Shown: positions 1-11,336, counted from the first letter of the stretch. The stretch: DNA of 64,000 bases from Prostheceraeus crozeri (GCA_907163375.1 CAJQUW010003174.1:620001-684000); one strand, 5' to 3'. The notes: generated by a model not told the origin, from the sequence alone. Program-made: numbers and translations.

Positions 1-161
1 AACGTTGTGTGAAAGTAGATCAGTTGAACTGTTTTTGTCGAGAATAATTTTGTATATAAATGTCTTGATTGCGTTGTTTGTAATTTGTCGAGTTCGCTGA
101 AGACAGAACTTCTGACGTTCTGAAACATCTTCATTTGATAGAAAACACTGTTTTTTTTTAA

Positions 162-682
162 ACAGAATTAGATTGTTTTTGAGCGCATCACTTTGCTAGA
201 AGTGCAAACTGATTCAAAACGATGGCACATGCAGGAACTTACTAAGTGTGCAAAAGGAAGTGTTCAATACCTCACAGAGATAGGAAAAATAGTCGTGCGC
301 CGTTTGCCGATTACTATTAAATTCTTCAAAATACTCCAATCGCCACGATTCCTTCAGATTCGAAGAATTCAGATCATTGCGCAAAAGTTTTCTCGATAAT
401 GTTGGGCCCTCCGATCATTTTAAAAAAAGTTAGCAGGCGCATGAAAAAACGTTCACAAACTTGTGTGTAGAACTTGACATCGTCTGTGTCTCTTTGCTGT
501 GTGATCCGGTTGATAACAGTCACTGAAACTTCGCAGATTGGCGTGTTTAATGTTGAACTGGCTGCTCATTGTTCGATTGCTATGGTATTATGTCAGCAGA
601 TTGTGCCATTTCATTAACGTTACATGTTCCAATGCTTCCTTTCTGGTCAAACAGAAGAAGAGACGACCTGTCTAATTCTGTG
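162..682 (+). repeat. Dispersed MITE-like repeat, copy A
   Basis: A repeat of about 520 bp with short inverted ends: it opens with ACAGAATTAGA and closes with TCTAATTCTGT. Close copies lie at 45869-46378 and 57177-57683, and more diverged ones at 47690-48204 and 26390-26951 (minus). Short reading frames inside it are not conserved between copies, so I read it as non-coding. The superfamily is not assignable because no clear target duplication is visible. Confidence 0.75.
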
Positions 683-2459
683 GTTTTGTCTCTCCAAAAA
701 TGTAAATCTGGTCAAACTTTGTCTTAATCTAATGATAGTTCGAACAGATACAGCAAAAATCGAAGAAGTTCTTCAGATAAGTCAAAGCTTACTGCACAAT
801 GACATGCTGCAAATGTGTAAGCATTTCTGAAGATACTGTACTTCCCAAAATACATTGTTCAATGTAATTCTACATTTGCGAGTCGCTGCTATCCAAGCAA
901 TATCGGGAGACGAGTTAAAGAGTGAGCTATCATTTCAAATAATTTATTTTCTTTGCGTGATCGAACGACATTGTCATGTTTGAGTTACTACACTTTTTAG
1001 GTGCACTTCCTAACTTTTTTACCCTTCTCTTCAACTGAATGTACGGAATATACAAACTATGCTCTCCATCTGCTTCTTTCTTCAATTTCGAACACCATTG
1101 TTCAGTTGAATAGTCAAAGGACAAAGCCATCAACAATATTCAACATGCTAGCAGCATCCTGTCAAGAAGCGTATCGGTTTACGACTTTTAACCTTCTCTA
1201 GATCGCTTATTGACAGATTTCAAAGGCAATTAGCCGCATTTTCATAATGCACGAGTATTAATGAACACTACTCATTCATCAAAACTTCTTTCATTGCAAC
1301 CAACAGAGCGTGGCTCTGTCACACCGTTGGGTAAGAAGTAGAGGAGTAGAAAGCGCGGAACTTGCCTTGTACCGTTAATTTGACTGAAGCTCCGTCATGC
1401 CAGATGCAATTTCTGTCTGCATCCTTTTTGAAACAATTGAGAGAATAAAACTCATGTCCTGACTGGCGTTGGGGTTGGTGCCACGCTCAAATCGTCTCTG
1501 TTAAAGTCTTTACTCTAGTCGACTTTTCTTGTAGGTCGGAGGATGAAAACAGACCTTGGGGAGTGAAACTCTGAGAAAGCGACAGAAGTAGTGTCCATCC
1601 TGTCACGGATAATTATGCTGGTTAATCAATTGTCAGAATCGATACTCACAAAGTTCGAGATACCTTCTGCGTTTGAGATCTAACTCAATTGATAGCGAGA
1701 ATTCCTTCATCTTAGCAGTGTAATTTGCAACCCATTATCTAGAGGTGTCTCAAATTGCTAATCCACAGTACCACTAGAAAAATGTCGTCACATAAGCAGG
1801 TTGTTTCAGCATTTCATGTATTAAGTTGATGCACTTTTTCTGTTCTTCTAATAAAATGAGAGGTAAATTCTTTTATCTTAATAATACGAGTATGTGCACA
1901 GTGAGTCTGCCACCTGAAAATGATAGAATGCCAACCGCTCTTGCTGAAAAAGCGAACCACTTCCTATTGTATTTGCGTCCAGTGTCATGACCGATCTATT
2001 TCCTCAATCAATTTTCTCACTGTTAAGTAAGAGTTAAAAAGCAGATTGAGAAATGAATGTGAATAAGCAACATGTATTAATTCAAACATTAGAGACATTT
2101 TTTAGAGGGATCCTAATAGTAGTTAATCAGAATAACAATAAAAGCTGACTCAAGTTGTAGCACTCCATGATATTTGTATTGTCTTCGTGTATCCACTTCC
2201 TCCTTCATCTGGTCGTATTGTGTCCAGTAGCCGATCCGCTTGACCACTCTGGTAACTCAATGTTCAACGCAGGCCATGTTGACCCGGGCGACCCTTGTTC
2301 CGATACGGAATCATTTTTCTATTCACCATATACATGTATCCATGCGTATATGTATGGGTGTTGGGCGAGGACGAGATTAAGGAAGGAACCGCTTCTCCTT
2401 CGCGAGTGTGCACGCATTGTGATTCGAGCGTCTGCAGTCCGGTTAATCATCAGCTTATT
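683..2459. other. Gene-free stretch
   Basis: AT-rich sequence with only short, unrecognisable frames. I see no repeat shared with the rest of the window and no RNA gene. Confidence 0.5.
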
Positions 2460-2630
2460 ACTTGATCCACTTGGTACCTCCACGTAGCTGGATTACAGGT
2501 GTTTCCCAAACACCCGGTCGGAGATATTATCAATAAGGTTGACTGCGCAAGGAGTCGAACCTGGGCCATCCAGACCACAGGCAGACACCTAAACCATTGT
2601 GCCACTCGCTCGCCTCGCTGGGAAGAAAGG
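2460..2630 (-). repeat. tRNA-derived SINE
   Basis: On the minus strand a Pol III A box (TGGCACAATGG, 2594-2604) is followed at tRNA-like spacing by a perfect B box (GGTTCGACTCC, 2551-2561). The sequence continues past the tRNA-like head into an unrelated body, as in a SINE. The 3' limit is uncertain and no target duplication was found. Confidence 0.7.
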
Positions 2631-2776
2631 CGCATATTTCCAAAAGTAATAGAAATCACAATCGCAGTTACATAATTGATACGAAATAAAATGAAAGTCA
2701 GAAATCACCAACTACAATAATGAAGAATGTTCATCATGACATAAGCGCGTAAACTTGAAAGTCAGGTCCGTTAAAT

Positions 2777-3176
2777 TCACTGTTCATGAGGACAGTGGTG
2801 AATTGAAAGAAGGAAGGCTGATACTTTTATAGGCACACAAAAATGCTTGGGAAAATGAAATTTCCTGGGAATGTGTCTGTATAACACATGGGAGCTGAAA
2901 CAGTCGATTGTTTTGAGCAATTTCTTACTCAACGTTGCACGCCTGGTAGCAAGGTTGCTACTGGTGGATGCGAACTTTGACCCACCATATATCGACCTCA
3001 TTGCACGATTTCAACTCTTTGTAGTTTTTTAGAAAGACCAATTGGCAAATAAACAAAACTGGAGACGCGTATTCAAGGACAGAGCGCATTAGAACAAGAT
3101 GAATCTTGAGTAAATCATTTACGTCAGTAATATACTTGAGCTTCCTGAGGACTAAGAACCCTCGATTACACCTTTT
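2777..3176 (-). mobile_element. LINE, 3' part of broken reverse transcriptase ORF
   Basis: Minus-strand frames here read as the C-terminal end of a jockey/CR1-like LINE polyprotein: a GFLVLRKLK segment, SVLEYASPV, then ATRRATLSKKLLK in a second frame. This is the usual region downstream of the YADD motif, including the 'LEYASPVW' block of such LINEs. It continues the RT fragment at 3392-4110, and the two are parted by the SINE at 3185-3383. At least one frame change lies near 3000, so the copy is dead. Confidence 0.7.
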
Positions 3177-3184
3177 AATCACTT

Positions 3185-3383
3185 GGTGTCCGTGGCACAG
3201 TGGTTGCGTACTTGGACTAGCGATCTCATGGTCCAGAGGTCGAACCCGGAAAGTGTCACTGGAAGTCGGCAGGAAGGGCATCCGGACTACAAAGCACCAC
3301 AACGATCCAAAAAAAGTCTGACTTCAGTCAGCACCGTCCAAGGCCCCAGTAGGGGTAAAAAGTGACGTAAAATCCGTAAAAAA
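3185..3383 (+). repeat. tRNA-derived SINE with target duplication, inside a LINE
   Basis: A 199-bp insertion flanked by the 8-bp direct repeat AATCACTT (3177-3184 and 3384-3391). The A box is TGGCACAGTGG (3193-3203), the B box is close to AGGTCGAACCC (about 3237-3247), and the 3' end is an A run. It interrupts a minus-strand LINE frame that resumes on the other side, so it is younger than that LINE. Confidence 0.88.
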
Positions 3384-3391
3384 AATCACTT

Positions 3392-4110
3392 CTGCAACAT
3401 GATCATGCAAAGACTACTTGTTGCTCAAAGTAACACCAATGACTTTGCATTTGTTTACAATTGGTATCGACAATGTCATTGAGCAGTCGCCTTTTCTTTT
3501 GTTGCAAATGAGCACTTTTGATTTCTTTTGAGATGAACTTCAGTCGAGATAGTAACTTCATCATTGCTGTGTAATTCCAGTAGAACGACTTGGTTGAAAT
3601 CATCGGCGTACTGATTAAGGTGAGTGCTTTCCCAAAGCAGGGATGAAGTCTGCTACGAAAATAGAAAAGAGAGCGGGCCAACGTAGAGCCTTGTGGAGCA
3701 CCCCTGTTCATAACACAAGTGTGAGAATAACTGTCGTTAACGCGTACCTGAAAATGTCGATCATCAAGATAGCTCCTCAACCATCTAACAGCACCTACTG
3801 GAAAAGGTAAGGCTTTGAGGTTTCCAATAATCACTTTGTGACTTGTTTAATCAAATGTAGACGAGAGGTCACAGGAAACAACACTTGTTTGAGTTCTGCC
3901 AAACTCCGAATAGCACTTTCCATTGTATCAACCGGAGCTGCAGTTGTAGAGTGACACGGTCGAAACCCGTGCTGTTCATTACCACAAACACTTTCAAATA
4001 GTTGCCACATTTCACCGATCATAATTCTTTCAAAAATTTTCGACGGCACTGAAAGCGGACTGATTGGACCCTTCCTACAGACCCCTTCATCAAATTCTTG
4101 GCTTGTTTGC
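3392..4110 (-). mobile_element. LINE reverse transcriptase fragment
   Basis: Minus strand. N-terminal part: FERIMIGEMW, then EQHGFRPCHSTTAA, then DTMESAIRSLAE (4049-3831). Next come AVRWLRSYLDDRHFQVRVN and RGAPQGSTLA (from 3834 down). In another frame near 3600 the catalytic box reads YADDFNQVV. These are the ordered RT motifs of jockey/CR1/I-type LINEs. The catalytic Asp-bearing segment between the two large frames is missing or shifted, and there are several frame changes, so this is a decayed copy. Its 3' part lies at 2777-3176 beyond the inserted SINE. Confidence 0.85.
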
Positions 4111-4180
4111 TTGAATCGATGTCAAAACTTTGGGGAAAGCTGACTTTAAGTAAAACAATGATTTAAGTCACACTGTCGCC

Positions 4181-4260
4181 CGTCGATAGCTGAGTTGGTA
4201 GAGCGTTGGCCTAGAATGGCAGAGGTCGGTGGTTCAAATCCACAAAGACACGCAGTTATT
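4181..4260 (+). repeat. tRNA-derived SINE head
   Basis: The A box TAGCTGAGTTGG (4187-4198) is a perfect consensus, and the B box GGTTCAAATCC (4231-4241) lies inside a four-pair T-arm-like stem. The flanking acceptor strands do not pair, so this is more likely a SINE head or decayed tRNA copy than a working tRNA gene. The body after about 4260 is not recognised. Confidence 0.6.
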
Positions 4261-5016
4261 ATCCGTCTGTGAAGTTGAAAATCAGGACTCAAAACAACAC
4301 GATATCTTTATACATGAAGTTAATTGATAGTCTAGTTTTATTACGCTGTTTCATGTGAAAGCTTCGTTTATTGCGGTTGTCAACATCACCGCTCTTCTAA
4401 ACGTTCTTCTGGCTGCGATGGCAACGTCTGCACAAGGACAGTTTTGGTGGCATGGCACGCTTACCGTCCTACTCCAGTCCTGGGTTCCATGCGATGTTTT
4501 TATTCTGAAAATATCAAACTTATCTTCTTGAAAACGTTCGATATTATAGCAATGGCAATACGATGTCTATCCGACATTGAAAATTTAGAACGAGCGAAGC
4601 GATAGATGTCTATTCGGATCATGATATATATTCAAAAGAATCATATCAATGAATCAGGCATGGATATCCATGAATCAGACCAATGATTTACAGAGATATG
4701 TAGCCAAGACATCCATGAAATGTATATTTGGCATAGAAGTAGACGCTATTACTCATCAGCAATGTTAAGTTGAAAGTAAGTTTCAATTCATTCAATGTTG
4801 ATTTCTTTGTCAATAAATTAACGTAGAAATTGTTAGATTTTTAATTACACTGACTAGATACAGACATATTCAACAATGTTAACATTACCATGGATTTTGA
4901 GGATAACAATGTAAGACATTTGAGGGCGCGTAGGCGCCTGAGAATGTCTGACATTGTTGCCCGAAAAAATCTATGTTAACACTATTGTGCGTAATTGACA
5001 TGGTCTGGGCAACAAT
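4261..5016. other. Gene-free stretch
   Basis: Nothing recognisable. It is AT-rich, with TATC/GATA-like dinucleotide drift near 4560-4720. Confidence 0.5.
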
Positions 5017-5024
5017 GGTATGAC

Positions 5025-5280
5025 CATAGAAATAAACTGTTTGTCTGAAGTTGGCTAGAATGGAAATTGACACAAGGTCGCGGCACATCCGAGGGAACTA
5101 AGTTGGGGCATGAAGAACCAATTAAAAGCTTCGATTTACTCATGTGACTGATTCTAACCCAATGATACAGACGTTGGCAGGTGCATCTAAGTGAAAATGC
5201 GTGCGATTTATGTGCCGTTATTGTGCATTGCATGAAGCTTAATTTCTATTCTAGAGGTTTTATTGTTATCAATTTCTATG
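5025..5280 (+). mobile_element. MITE with 8-bp target duplication (CATAGAAAT family)
   Basis: A 256-bp element with ends CATAGAAAT and ATTTCTATG. It is flanked by GGTATGAC (5017-5024) and GCTATGAC (5281-5288), a 7/8 matching duplication. The same sequence occurs twice, head to head, at 37075-37594. An 8-bp duplication fits hAT, P or Merlin-type transposases, but the ends alone do not decide. No coding capacity. Confidence 0.78.
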
Positions 5281-5438
5281 GCTATGACTATACATACTCG
5301 TATGCAGACATACACTAGATTTCTTAAATATCTTTCACATGTATAGATATAGATATCATCACTACGGGATACATTGTTGCCTTCTTTTTTCACATTGTGC
5401 CATAGCTAAATTACGCACAATAACAGTTGATTGTCTTC

Positions 5439-5477
5439 CACGGTGTCCCCATTTCAACATTCAGACTCAAAAAATAT
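5439..5477 (+). promoter_or_regulatory. RSS-like transposon end (heptamer-23-nonamer), left
   Basis: Heptamer CACGGTG (5439-5445; 6 of 7 match the RAG heptamer CACAGTG), a spacer of exactly 23 bp (5446-5468), then an A-rich nonamer AAAAAATAT (5469-5477). Transib ends are known to share this heptamer/spacer/A-rich nonamer plan. That it is the transposase binding and cleavage site is inference. Confidence 0.7.
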
Positions 5478-5792
5478 ACCATCGGCCAAACCTGTTTTTT
5501 CATGATCCATGACCCATTTGAAGTGTATAATCGCAAAAAGGAAAATTTTTTAATGCTCAGATTTTTTTTAAATGGCCAATTTTCAAAATGGCGGCTATTT
5601 TCGCTATGTGTGTCCTCTTTTTTTCAACTCAACGCATTTCCGAGACAAGGTAGCCGTCATAACACTATATATTGTTGTAATGCATCCATAAAATACTTGA
5701 AGGAATTGTCAAGTACTGTCTGCAAAGGTGACATATCTATTTTATGAGTAGTACGTGCTAGTTTTACCACTATTTTGCAAAAATAGAAAATA
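5439..5792 (+). repeat. Left long terminal inverted repeat of RAG1-like element
   Basis: This 354-bp arm is the reverse complement of 8657-9010, with no difference seen where the two were compared. The open frame visible in it is present on the opposite strand of the other arm and has no protein features, so I do not call it a gene. Confidence 0.92.
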
Positions 5793-6433
5793 ATTTCATT
5801 CATTTATTAAATCAGAAATTTCCCGCAGCTATTGAAATTGCAAAAGTACTTGAAGCTCAGAATCTAAGAATTTACAAATGTCGATAATGATCTTCAAAAC
5901 CTATCCGTTTTAGCTATCAAATGAAATCTCGAGCGTCTTTTGTCATCTCATTTATTCTATCATCGTATTTTTTTCTATGACATGTCTTATCTTCACATCT
6001 CATGTTATGTTTTGTCACCATAATAGACCATCAAGATCATTTTTCTCAACGTCTAGAGCAGACTCGGAAAAGGCTCATTGTTTCAGATTACCGGCTACAT
6101 AAAGTCATTAGTAAAGCCACCATATAACATGCAAGTGTGATATAGAGTTTAGAGGGTAAAGAATTCTCCGCTTCATACTTCTATTCTTTACTCTACTTAT
6201 ATAAAGATATAGAAGCCATAAAATATCTATTGTCTTGACTCATTATGTTGCGTGCGGTAATAGCATTGTTCGATTTCTTCATTAAACTGCTAGTGCATCG
6301 TGATTGATTGAAACTGATTGATGAGTCATACCAAAGATATCCATGGTCATACACATGCATGTTATGGCATAAATATAACATAGGAATTGAATTGTAGCTC
6401 ACTGGTAAATTTTTGATTTCATTTACGATCAAA

Positions 6434-8393
6434 ATGGCAACGGCGTTAGATGAAACACACGAAAAACTACGGAAGAGAGTATGCATCGTTTGTTACCGGA
6501 AAGCGTCGAGAAATCTTTCTGCTAAAGAAATTTCTATCGTACAAGAACATTTAATTGAACACTTTGACATAGACAATCCTGATTTTCCAGTGGCGTTTGT
6601 GGAGGTTGTCACATGCTATTACTGAAGAAAGGTAAAGGGGACAGTGTTGACTTTTTTCTACCAGATGACTACGATCCGCGACGTCAAACAAACACTCGAT
6701 CCTGCAAGAAATGTGAGTGTAGAATTTGCTCTGTTGCACTGATGAGCCTACAAGATGCAGTTAAATTGAAACGGAAATCAGGCCGACCTCAAACAAATGT
6801 GATTCCACCTGTTGAACATTTCAAAATATGTGGACGTTGTTTTGCAAAGATCTATAGAGGAAGTAACCATTCAGTTGAAATGTGCTCTTCTAGACGGGCA
6901 ACAGTTTACAACGTTGAATCTTTGTTGGATTCCCTTTCAAAGCAAACTAAACAGCGAGTTGCAAGTAGAACCATCAACGAATCCACTTCGCTAGCCACGC
7001 TGGGAAACTGCGATCGAAGAATACCGTCGAAGAGAGAAAGCCTAGGAAGTCCTATTATTCAGGCAAGTACTTTTACAAAAATTCAACAAAGACTTTATTT
7101 AAGTACTCGAGAAGTAAGCAAGCTATCACAAGATCTACGAAATTCTAACCCCGGAATTGTAGAACGTCGTCTTAGAGACAAACTATTTGAACTGAATCAT
7201 TCATTGGATGGATTCTTTGACCTTCGATTACTGCCATTCAAGATCCAAAAATCTGACGTCGATTCAAAAGAAGAATGGGCAGTTGTTTGTCGTGATTTGA
7301 ACGTTTTCGTCGATTTTGTTCTTCGAGAAAGAGGTATTGACAATGACTCGGCTTTGATAAAAATCGGCATTGATGGCGGAGGTGGTTTTATAAAATGCTG
7401 TCTTTCCATCTTCGATCCGTCAGATGATGCAACAGGCACATCAAGGCGTTCGGAATTCAAAGACTCAGGAGTCAAACGTTGCTTCATTATAGGCATCGTT
7501 CCTGAAGTACCCGAGAACTACTACAATCTGAAACAGTTGTGGATCAATGTCGGCATTCATTTGCTCAACCGGAAATTTACGATTGCCAGTGACCTAAAAT
7601 TATGCAATATTTTGCTCGGTCTGATGTCACATAGCAGTGTGCATCCATGCTCATGGTGCGATATCAAAAAAGATAGACTCGATTGCAAAGGAAATCAGAG
7701 AACTCTCGGTACTTTGAGGAAACTGTTTTGGAATTACTATGACGATGGCGCAGTGAAAGAAAAGGCAAAATATCATGGTAACGTCGTTCATCCTCCAATG
7801 TTTGTGGTAAATCCGATATCACCACAGTTATTTCTCTCGTTCCCCCACCTGAACTACATTTACTCACAGGACCGGTAAATACCATATTTTCGGCTTTGCG
7901 AAAACTTTGGCCACAGGCTTACGAGTGGTTGCTACGCTGTGGTATCCAAAGAGAAGGCCTGCATGGAGGAAGTTTCACCGGGAATGCCAGCAGGAAGTTG
8001 TTGGCGAATGTTGATGTTCTAGAGCAAATGGTTCCGAACAATCAAATTGTATTTATTGAGGCATTCAGGCGTTTCAAAGACGTCATCGACTCATGCTATG
8101 GAAGTACCTTGGATGCTGACTATGCCACAAAAATCGAATTATTCAAGATATCTTATCAAAAGTTGAAGATCCCAATCACACCGAAGATCCATGCCGTGAT
8201 TTTTCACATTACTGAGTTCTGCTCCTTCAATGGCAACAAAGGTCTTGGGCCATGGAGCGAGCAAACTTCAGAATCTGTCCATTATGATTTTCAGCGTGTG
8301 TGGGACAACTATAAAATCCGCAGCACTGAGAACAATAACTATGGCAAACAATTGTTTTCTGCTGTATGCAGATACAATAGCTTGCATTTATGA
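6434..8393 (+). pseudogene. RAG1-like (Transib-superfamily) transposase, frame-disrupted
   Basis: The DDE transposase of the surrounding element, about 650 residues in three frames: 6434-6598, 6598 to about 7845, and about 7845-8393. The start ATG at 6434 has a strong context (AAAATGG). The N-terminal zinc-ligand pattern is CIVC, then FCGGC (in the second frame), CKKCECRIC, a KRKSGRP AT-hook-like stretch, and CGRC...H...C, resembling the RAG1 N-terminal region. The core matches RAG1 in order: IDGGGG (RAG1 CDGMGD, Asp600); SDLK followed 19 residues later by CSWCD (Asp708 then Cys727/Cys730, same spacing); GNASRKLL....VD....MVP (RAG1 GNFARKLM....VD....LIP); HAVIFH (H-x4-H, His937/His942); and WSEQTSES (ASEGNES, Glu962). 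One base is missing in a T run at 6596-6598, and a second frame change lies near 7840. Recognition is by eye from remembered RAG1 sequence. Confidence 0.82.
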
Positions 8394-8656
8394 ATTTTCT
8401 AATTATAAATGAAGTTCGTTTTAGCAACTGGTAGTGTGGCTTGGTAGAACTAACTTGTTAATCTTGTTATTGAAACATGTCTTCTCTGAGCAAAATTTGG
8501 ATAATAAAGTCTTTTCTCTCATCCTGTAATATGATTTGATACTCGAATATTGAATGGTCAGTACTTCTTCCGATAGATAATGCAAATGTACATGCTTCAT
8601 GCATCGTCTATGGCTATAGCGAAATCTTTCATTGCATGAAAAAACAGACTCAAAAA

Positions 8657-9010
8657 TATTTTCTATTTTTGCAAAATAGTGGTAAAACTAGCACGTACTA
8701 CTCATAAAATAGATATGTCACCTTTGCAGACAGTACTTGACAATTCCTTCAAGTATTTTATGGATGCATTACAACAATATATAGTGTTATGACGGCTACC
8801 TTGTCTCGGAAATGCGTTGAGTTGAAAAAAAGAGGACACACATAGCGAAAATAGCCGCCATTTTGAAAATTGGCCATTTAAAAAAAATCTGAGCATTAAA
8901 AAATTTTCCTTTTTGCGATTATACACTTCAAATGGGTCATGGATCATGAAAAAACAGGTTTGGCCGATGGTATATTTTTTGAGTCTGAATGTTGAAATGG
9001 GGACACCGTG
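8657..9010 (-). repeat. Right long terminal inverted repeat of RAG1-like element
   Basis: Mirror copy of 5439-5792. Its outer end repeats the same signal: heptamer 9004-9010, 23-bp spacer 8981-9003, nonamer 8972-8980, all read on the minus strand. Both ends are therefore of the 23 type, unlike the 12/23 pair of jawed-vertebrate RAG substrates. Confidence 0.92.
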
Positions 9011-11336
9011 GTAGGTTTACTCTTGCTATACTTGCAGCCTCTCACGACTTAGAGGCATTAGACCTACTTCGGTTTAGACAATAGATAATGAGAGCTTTCT
9101 ATGCACATCAGCTGTTAGATCGCTTTGATCTCAATAATGCATTATTTATAATGAGAAGAAAACTCACACACATTCACATTTTCTAAGTCACAGCTAGTGA
9201 TGGATTACAGGAAGCGTGCAGTGTTGTGCAAAAAGCAAAATAAATTGAAAGGCAATCATAATTTGAAAACTATGCAGATGTCTTTATGAAACTTTCGTAC
9301 TTTAAATTGATTTCATCCGCATGTCTTCATGTGAATTATGAAGAGTAGATAATATCTCATTCAATAGCTATTTTTAAATCAACTAACTAAGGAGACTGTG
9401 AATTGAAACATCGTTTTTCATCTGGCTTTATGGTTCACATTGCTGAGAGCATCAAAGCATTGTTTTTTTTGTCACGATATTTCAAGTACTGTGTGATAAG
9501 ATCTTCAAAACAATTATCTGATGAACATTTCGGCTATTTGCTACCTGTATTTCCCGCAATTCCTAAATAATTAATCAGATATTTTACTGTATAGATAAAA
9601 ACTTGATCAAGAAGAGTATGTACTATTAAAGAAGCTGTTATTTTAAGCTAATGCGGTGATGTGCGCAAATGAAAACATGGATGACAAAAATAACTCGTCA
9701 AAGATGAAGAACTACATAATGCATACATAATGTTTCTCATTTTGCCGAGGAAGCAAGTGCACGTTGTTCATAAAGTTTAAATTAATCTTTACATATTAGA
9801 GATATGTACATGTGCATTTTTAAAATATAATTTGGAGATCATTGTATAGGGTTGACCGATCAAGACGTTGATCATCCGTTTCATTATATAGACATATGAC
9901 ACATCAACTCTAGAATGACATGATCATTCGCAACATTAACACTTCGAGTTTATCGCTGACATTCCAGCAGGATAATGACTCATTCATCAATATCATCCTA
10001 TTTCGACATTAACAGCCAGTCATACCACTCATATCACGTGATAGATTTGGCTGAATTCGAGTTTGTCAGATATCTTCTATAGATATATCAATTAAATGGT
10101 TTCCAAGGTTAGAAACTCATTTGTCTTTAAGGCAAGTAGTTAATAAAGCATGTCACTAAGTGCCAAATGCTTAAGTATTTGCGATGAGTGGCATTGCCAC
10201 GCTAATACTATTGATACACGAAAACATATAGGCTGCTTATAATATCAAGATTGCAACCTGGTCGAGTTTGCCGGTATCGCCGAAAGTGTCAGCTATGGCA
10301 AAGTTATCCATTATCATACGAATAATGCATGGAGTATTGTGGCCGATGTAGGGCCTAAGAAAAGACACTGTGATGTTATCCACATAACCTAGTTATAACA
10401 CGGATGTTCCATCTCAGTCAATGAACTATATCGAATTAATATCAAATGTTTATTGGACATTTATGAATTCTCCTTTCATATGGTATGGTAAAACCATGCA
10501 ATCTAAACTACATAGAAGTGTATTCCTAAATTTGATAAGGTAAAACCGTGTAGTTAGAACTGCATAGATTTTACTTAACATACTCGAGAAAAGACACTTG
10601 TCTTACAAACAACTTGTTCATGTACCATAGTTTAAACTGCAGGTTTATTCTCTATCAAATTATGTAAAGTCAATGAAGTGCACGGTTTATAAAATTTGTA
10701 ACTTTTTTGTTATTCATTTTCATTGAAACATATTTCTTGTGGTCTCTAACGGCATCAAGAAGACTACGAAAATGGCATGATAAGTAAAAACCATGTAGTT
10801 TAAACATACATGGTTTTGCCTTAACACGGCCGAGCAGAATTACCGCAATGAGGTGAAGCATTCCGTTTCAAATGCCATTGCCACAACAACAGTATAATGA
10901 AAGCAAGATCTAAGGTTAATTCGCCCTATTCAATGGCGATCTATAGCTGCAGACATGAAACAAAGAGGCAAATACTAAAGTAACGGCTAAAAGGTAAGGA
11001 TTTGAACAAGTATCGCGAACAACATTAAAATATCTATCTTTATGAGAACGATCAAGAAGTCTTGGCATGTATTCTTCCATGGTTTATACATTTAGCGATG
11101 AATCTCATGATCGATGTGTTTTATATCTTTCTAGGATTTATTGTTGATGTAGACTTTATTAAATGTTATTGGAGTACTGATTTCAAGACAAAGTGTGATT
11201 AGCTAATATTGAATAAGACAACCAACATCCATCTATATGGTAAGTTTATAGACACGCAGATGAACAGAAAATTAGTTCATTTGGTCCGTATTACTATGGG
11301 GCCATTTTGAAGGTCTAAAGGGGTCCATATAGTAAC
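9011..11336. other. Gene-free stretch with short GGTAAAACC-type repeats
   Basis: No gene recognised. Between 10480 and 10835 a short motif around GTAAAACCATG and CATGGTTTTGCC appears several times in both orientations, next to AGTTTAAAC-like segments. It may be a decayed palindromic repeat. Confidence 0.45.

Larger units (their letters stand above)
5439..9010 (+). mobile_element. RAG1/Transib-like DNA transposon with long terminal inverted repeats
   Basis: A 3572-bp element bounded by two apparently identical 354-bp inverted repeats (5439-5792 and 8657-9010), enclosing one transposase gene (6434-8393). Both ends start CACGGTG, then 23 bp, then AAAAAATAT. This is the layout of a RAG 23-type recombination signal and of Transib ends. 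The 5-bp flanks (TCTTC on the left, GTAGG on the right) do not match, so the expected Transib-type 5-bp duplication is not seen. There is no room for a RAG2-like gene. The identical arms suggest a young insertion or arm-to-arm conversion, although the gene is frame-disrupted. Confidence 0.85.

Noticed and set aside
4181-4260. tRNA gene
   Set aside because: A and B boxes are good but the acceptor strands do not pair and the T stem has only four pairs; a SINE head is more likely.
5427-5747. 106-codon open frame with a duplicate on the other strand at 8702-8947
   Set aside because: Both lie in the two arms of one terminal inverted repeat; identity is due to the arms, and there is no protein motif.
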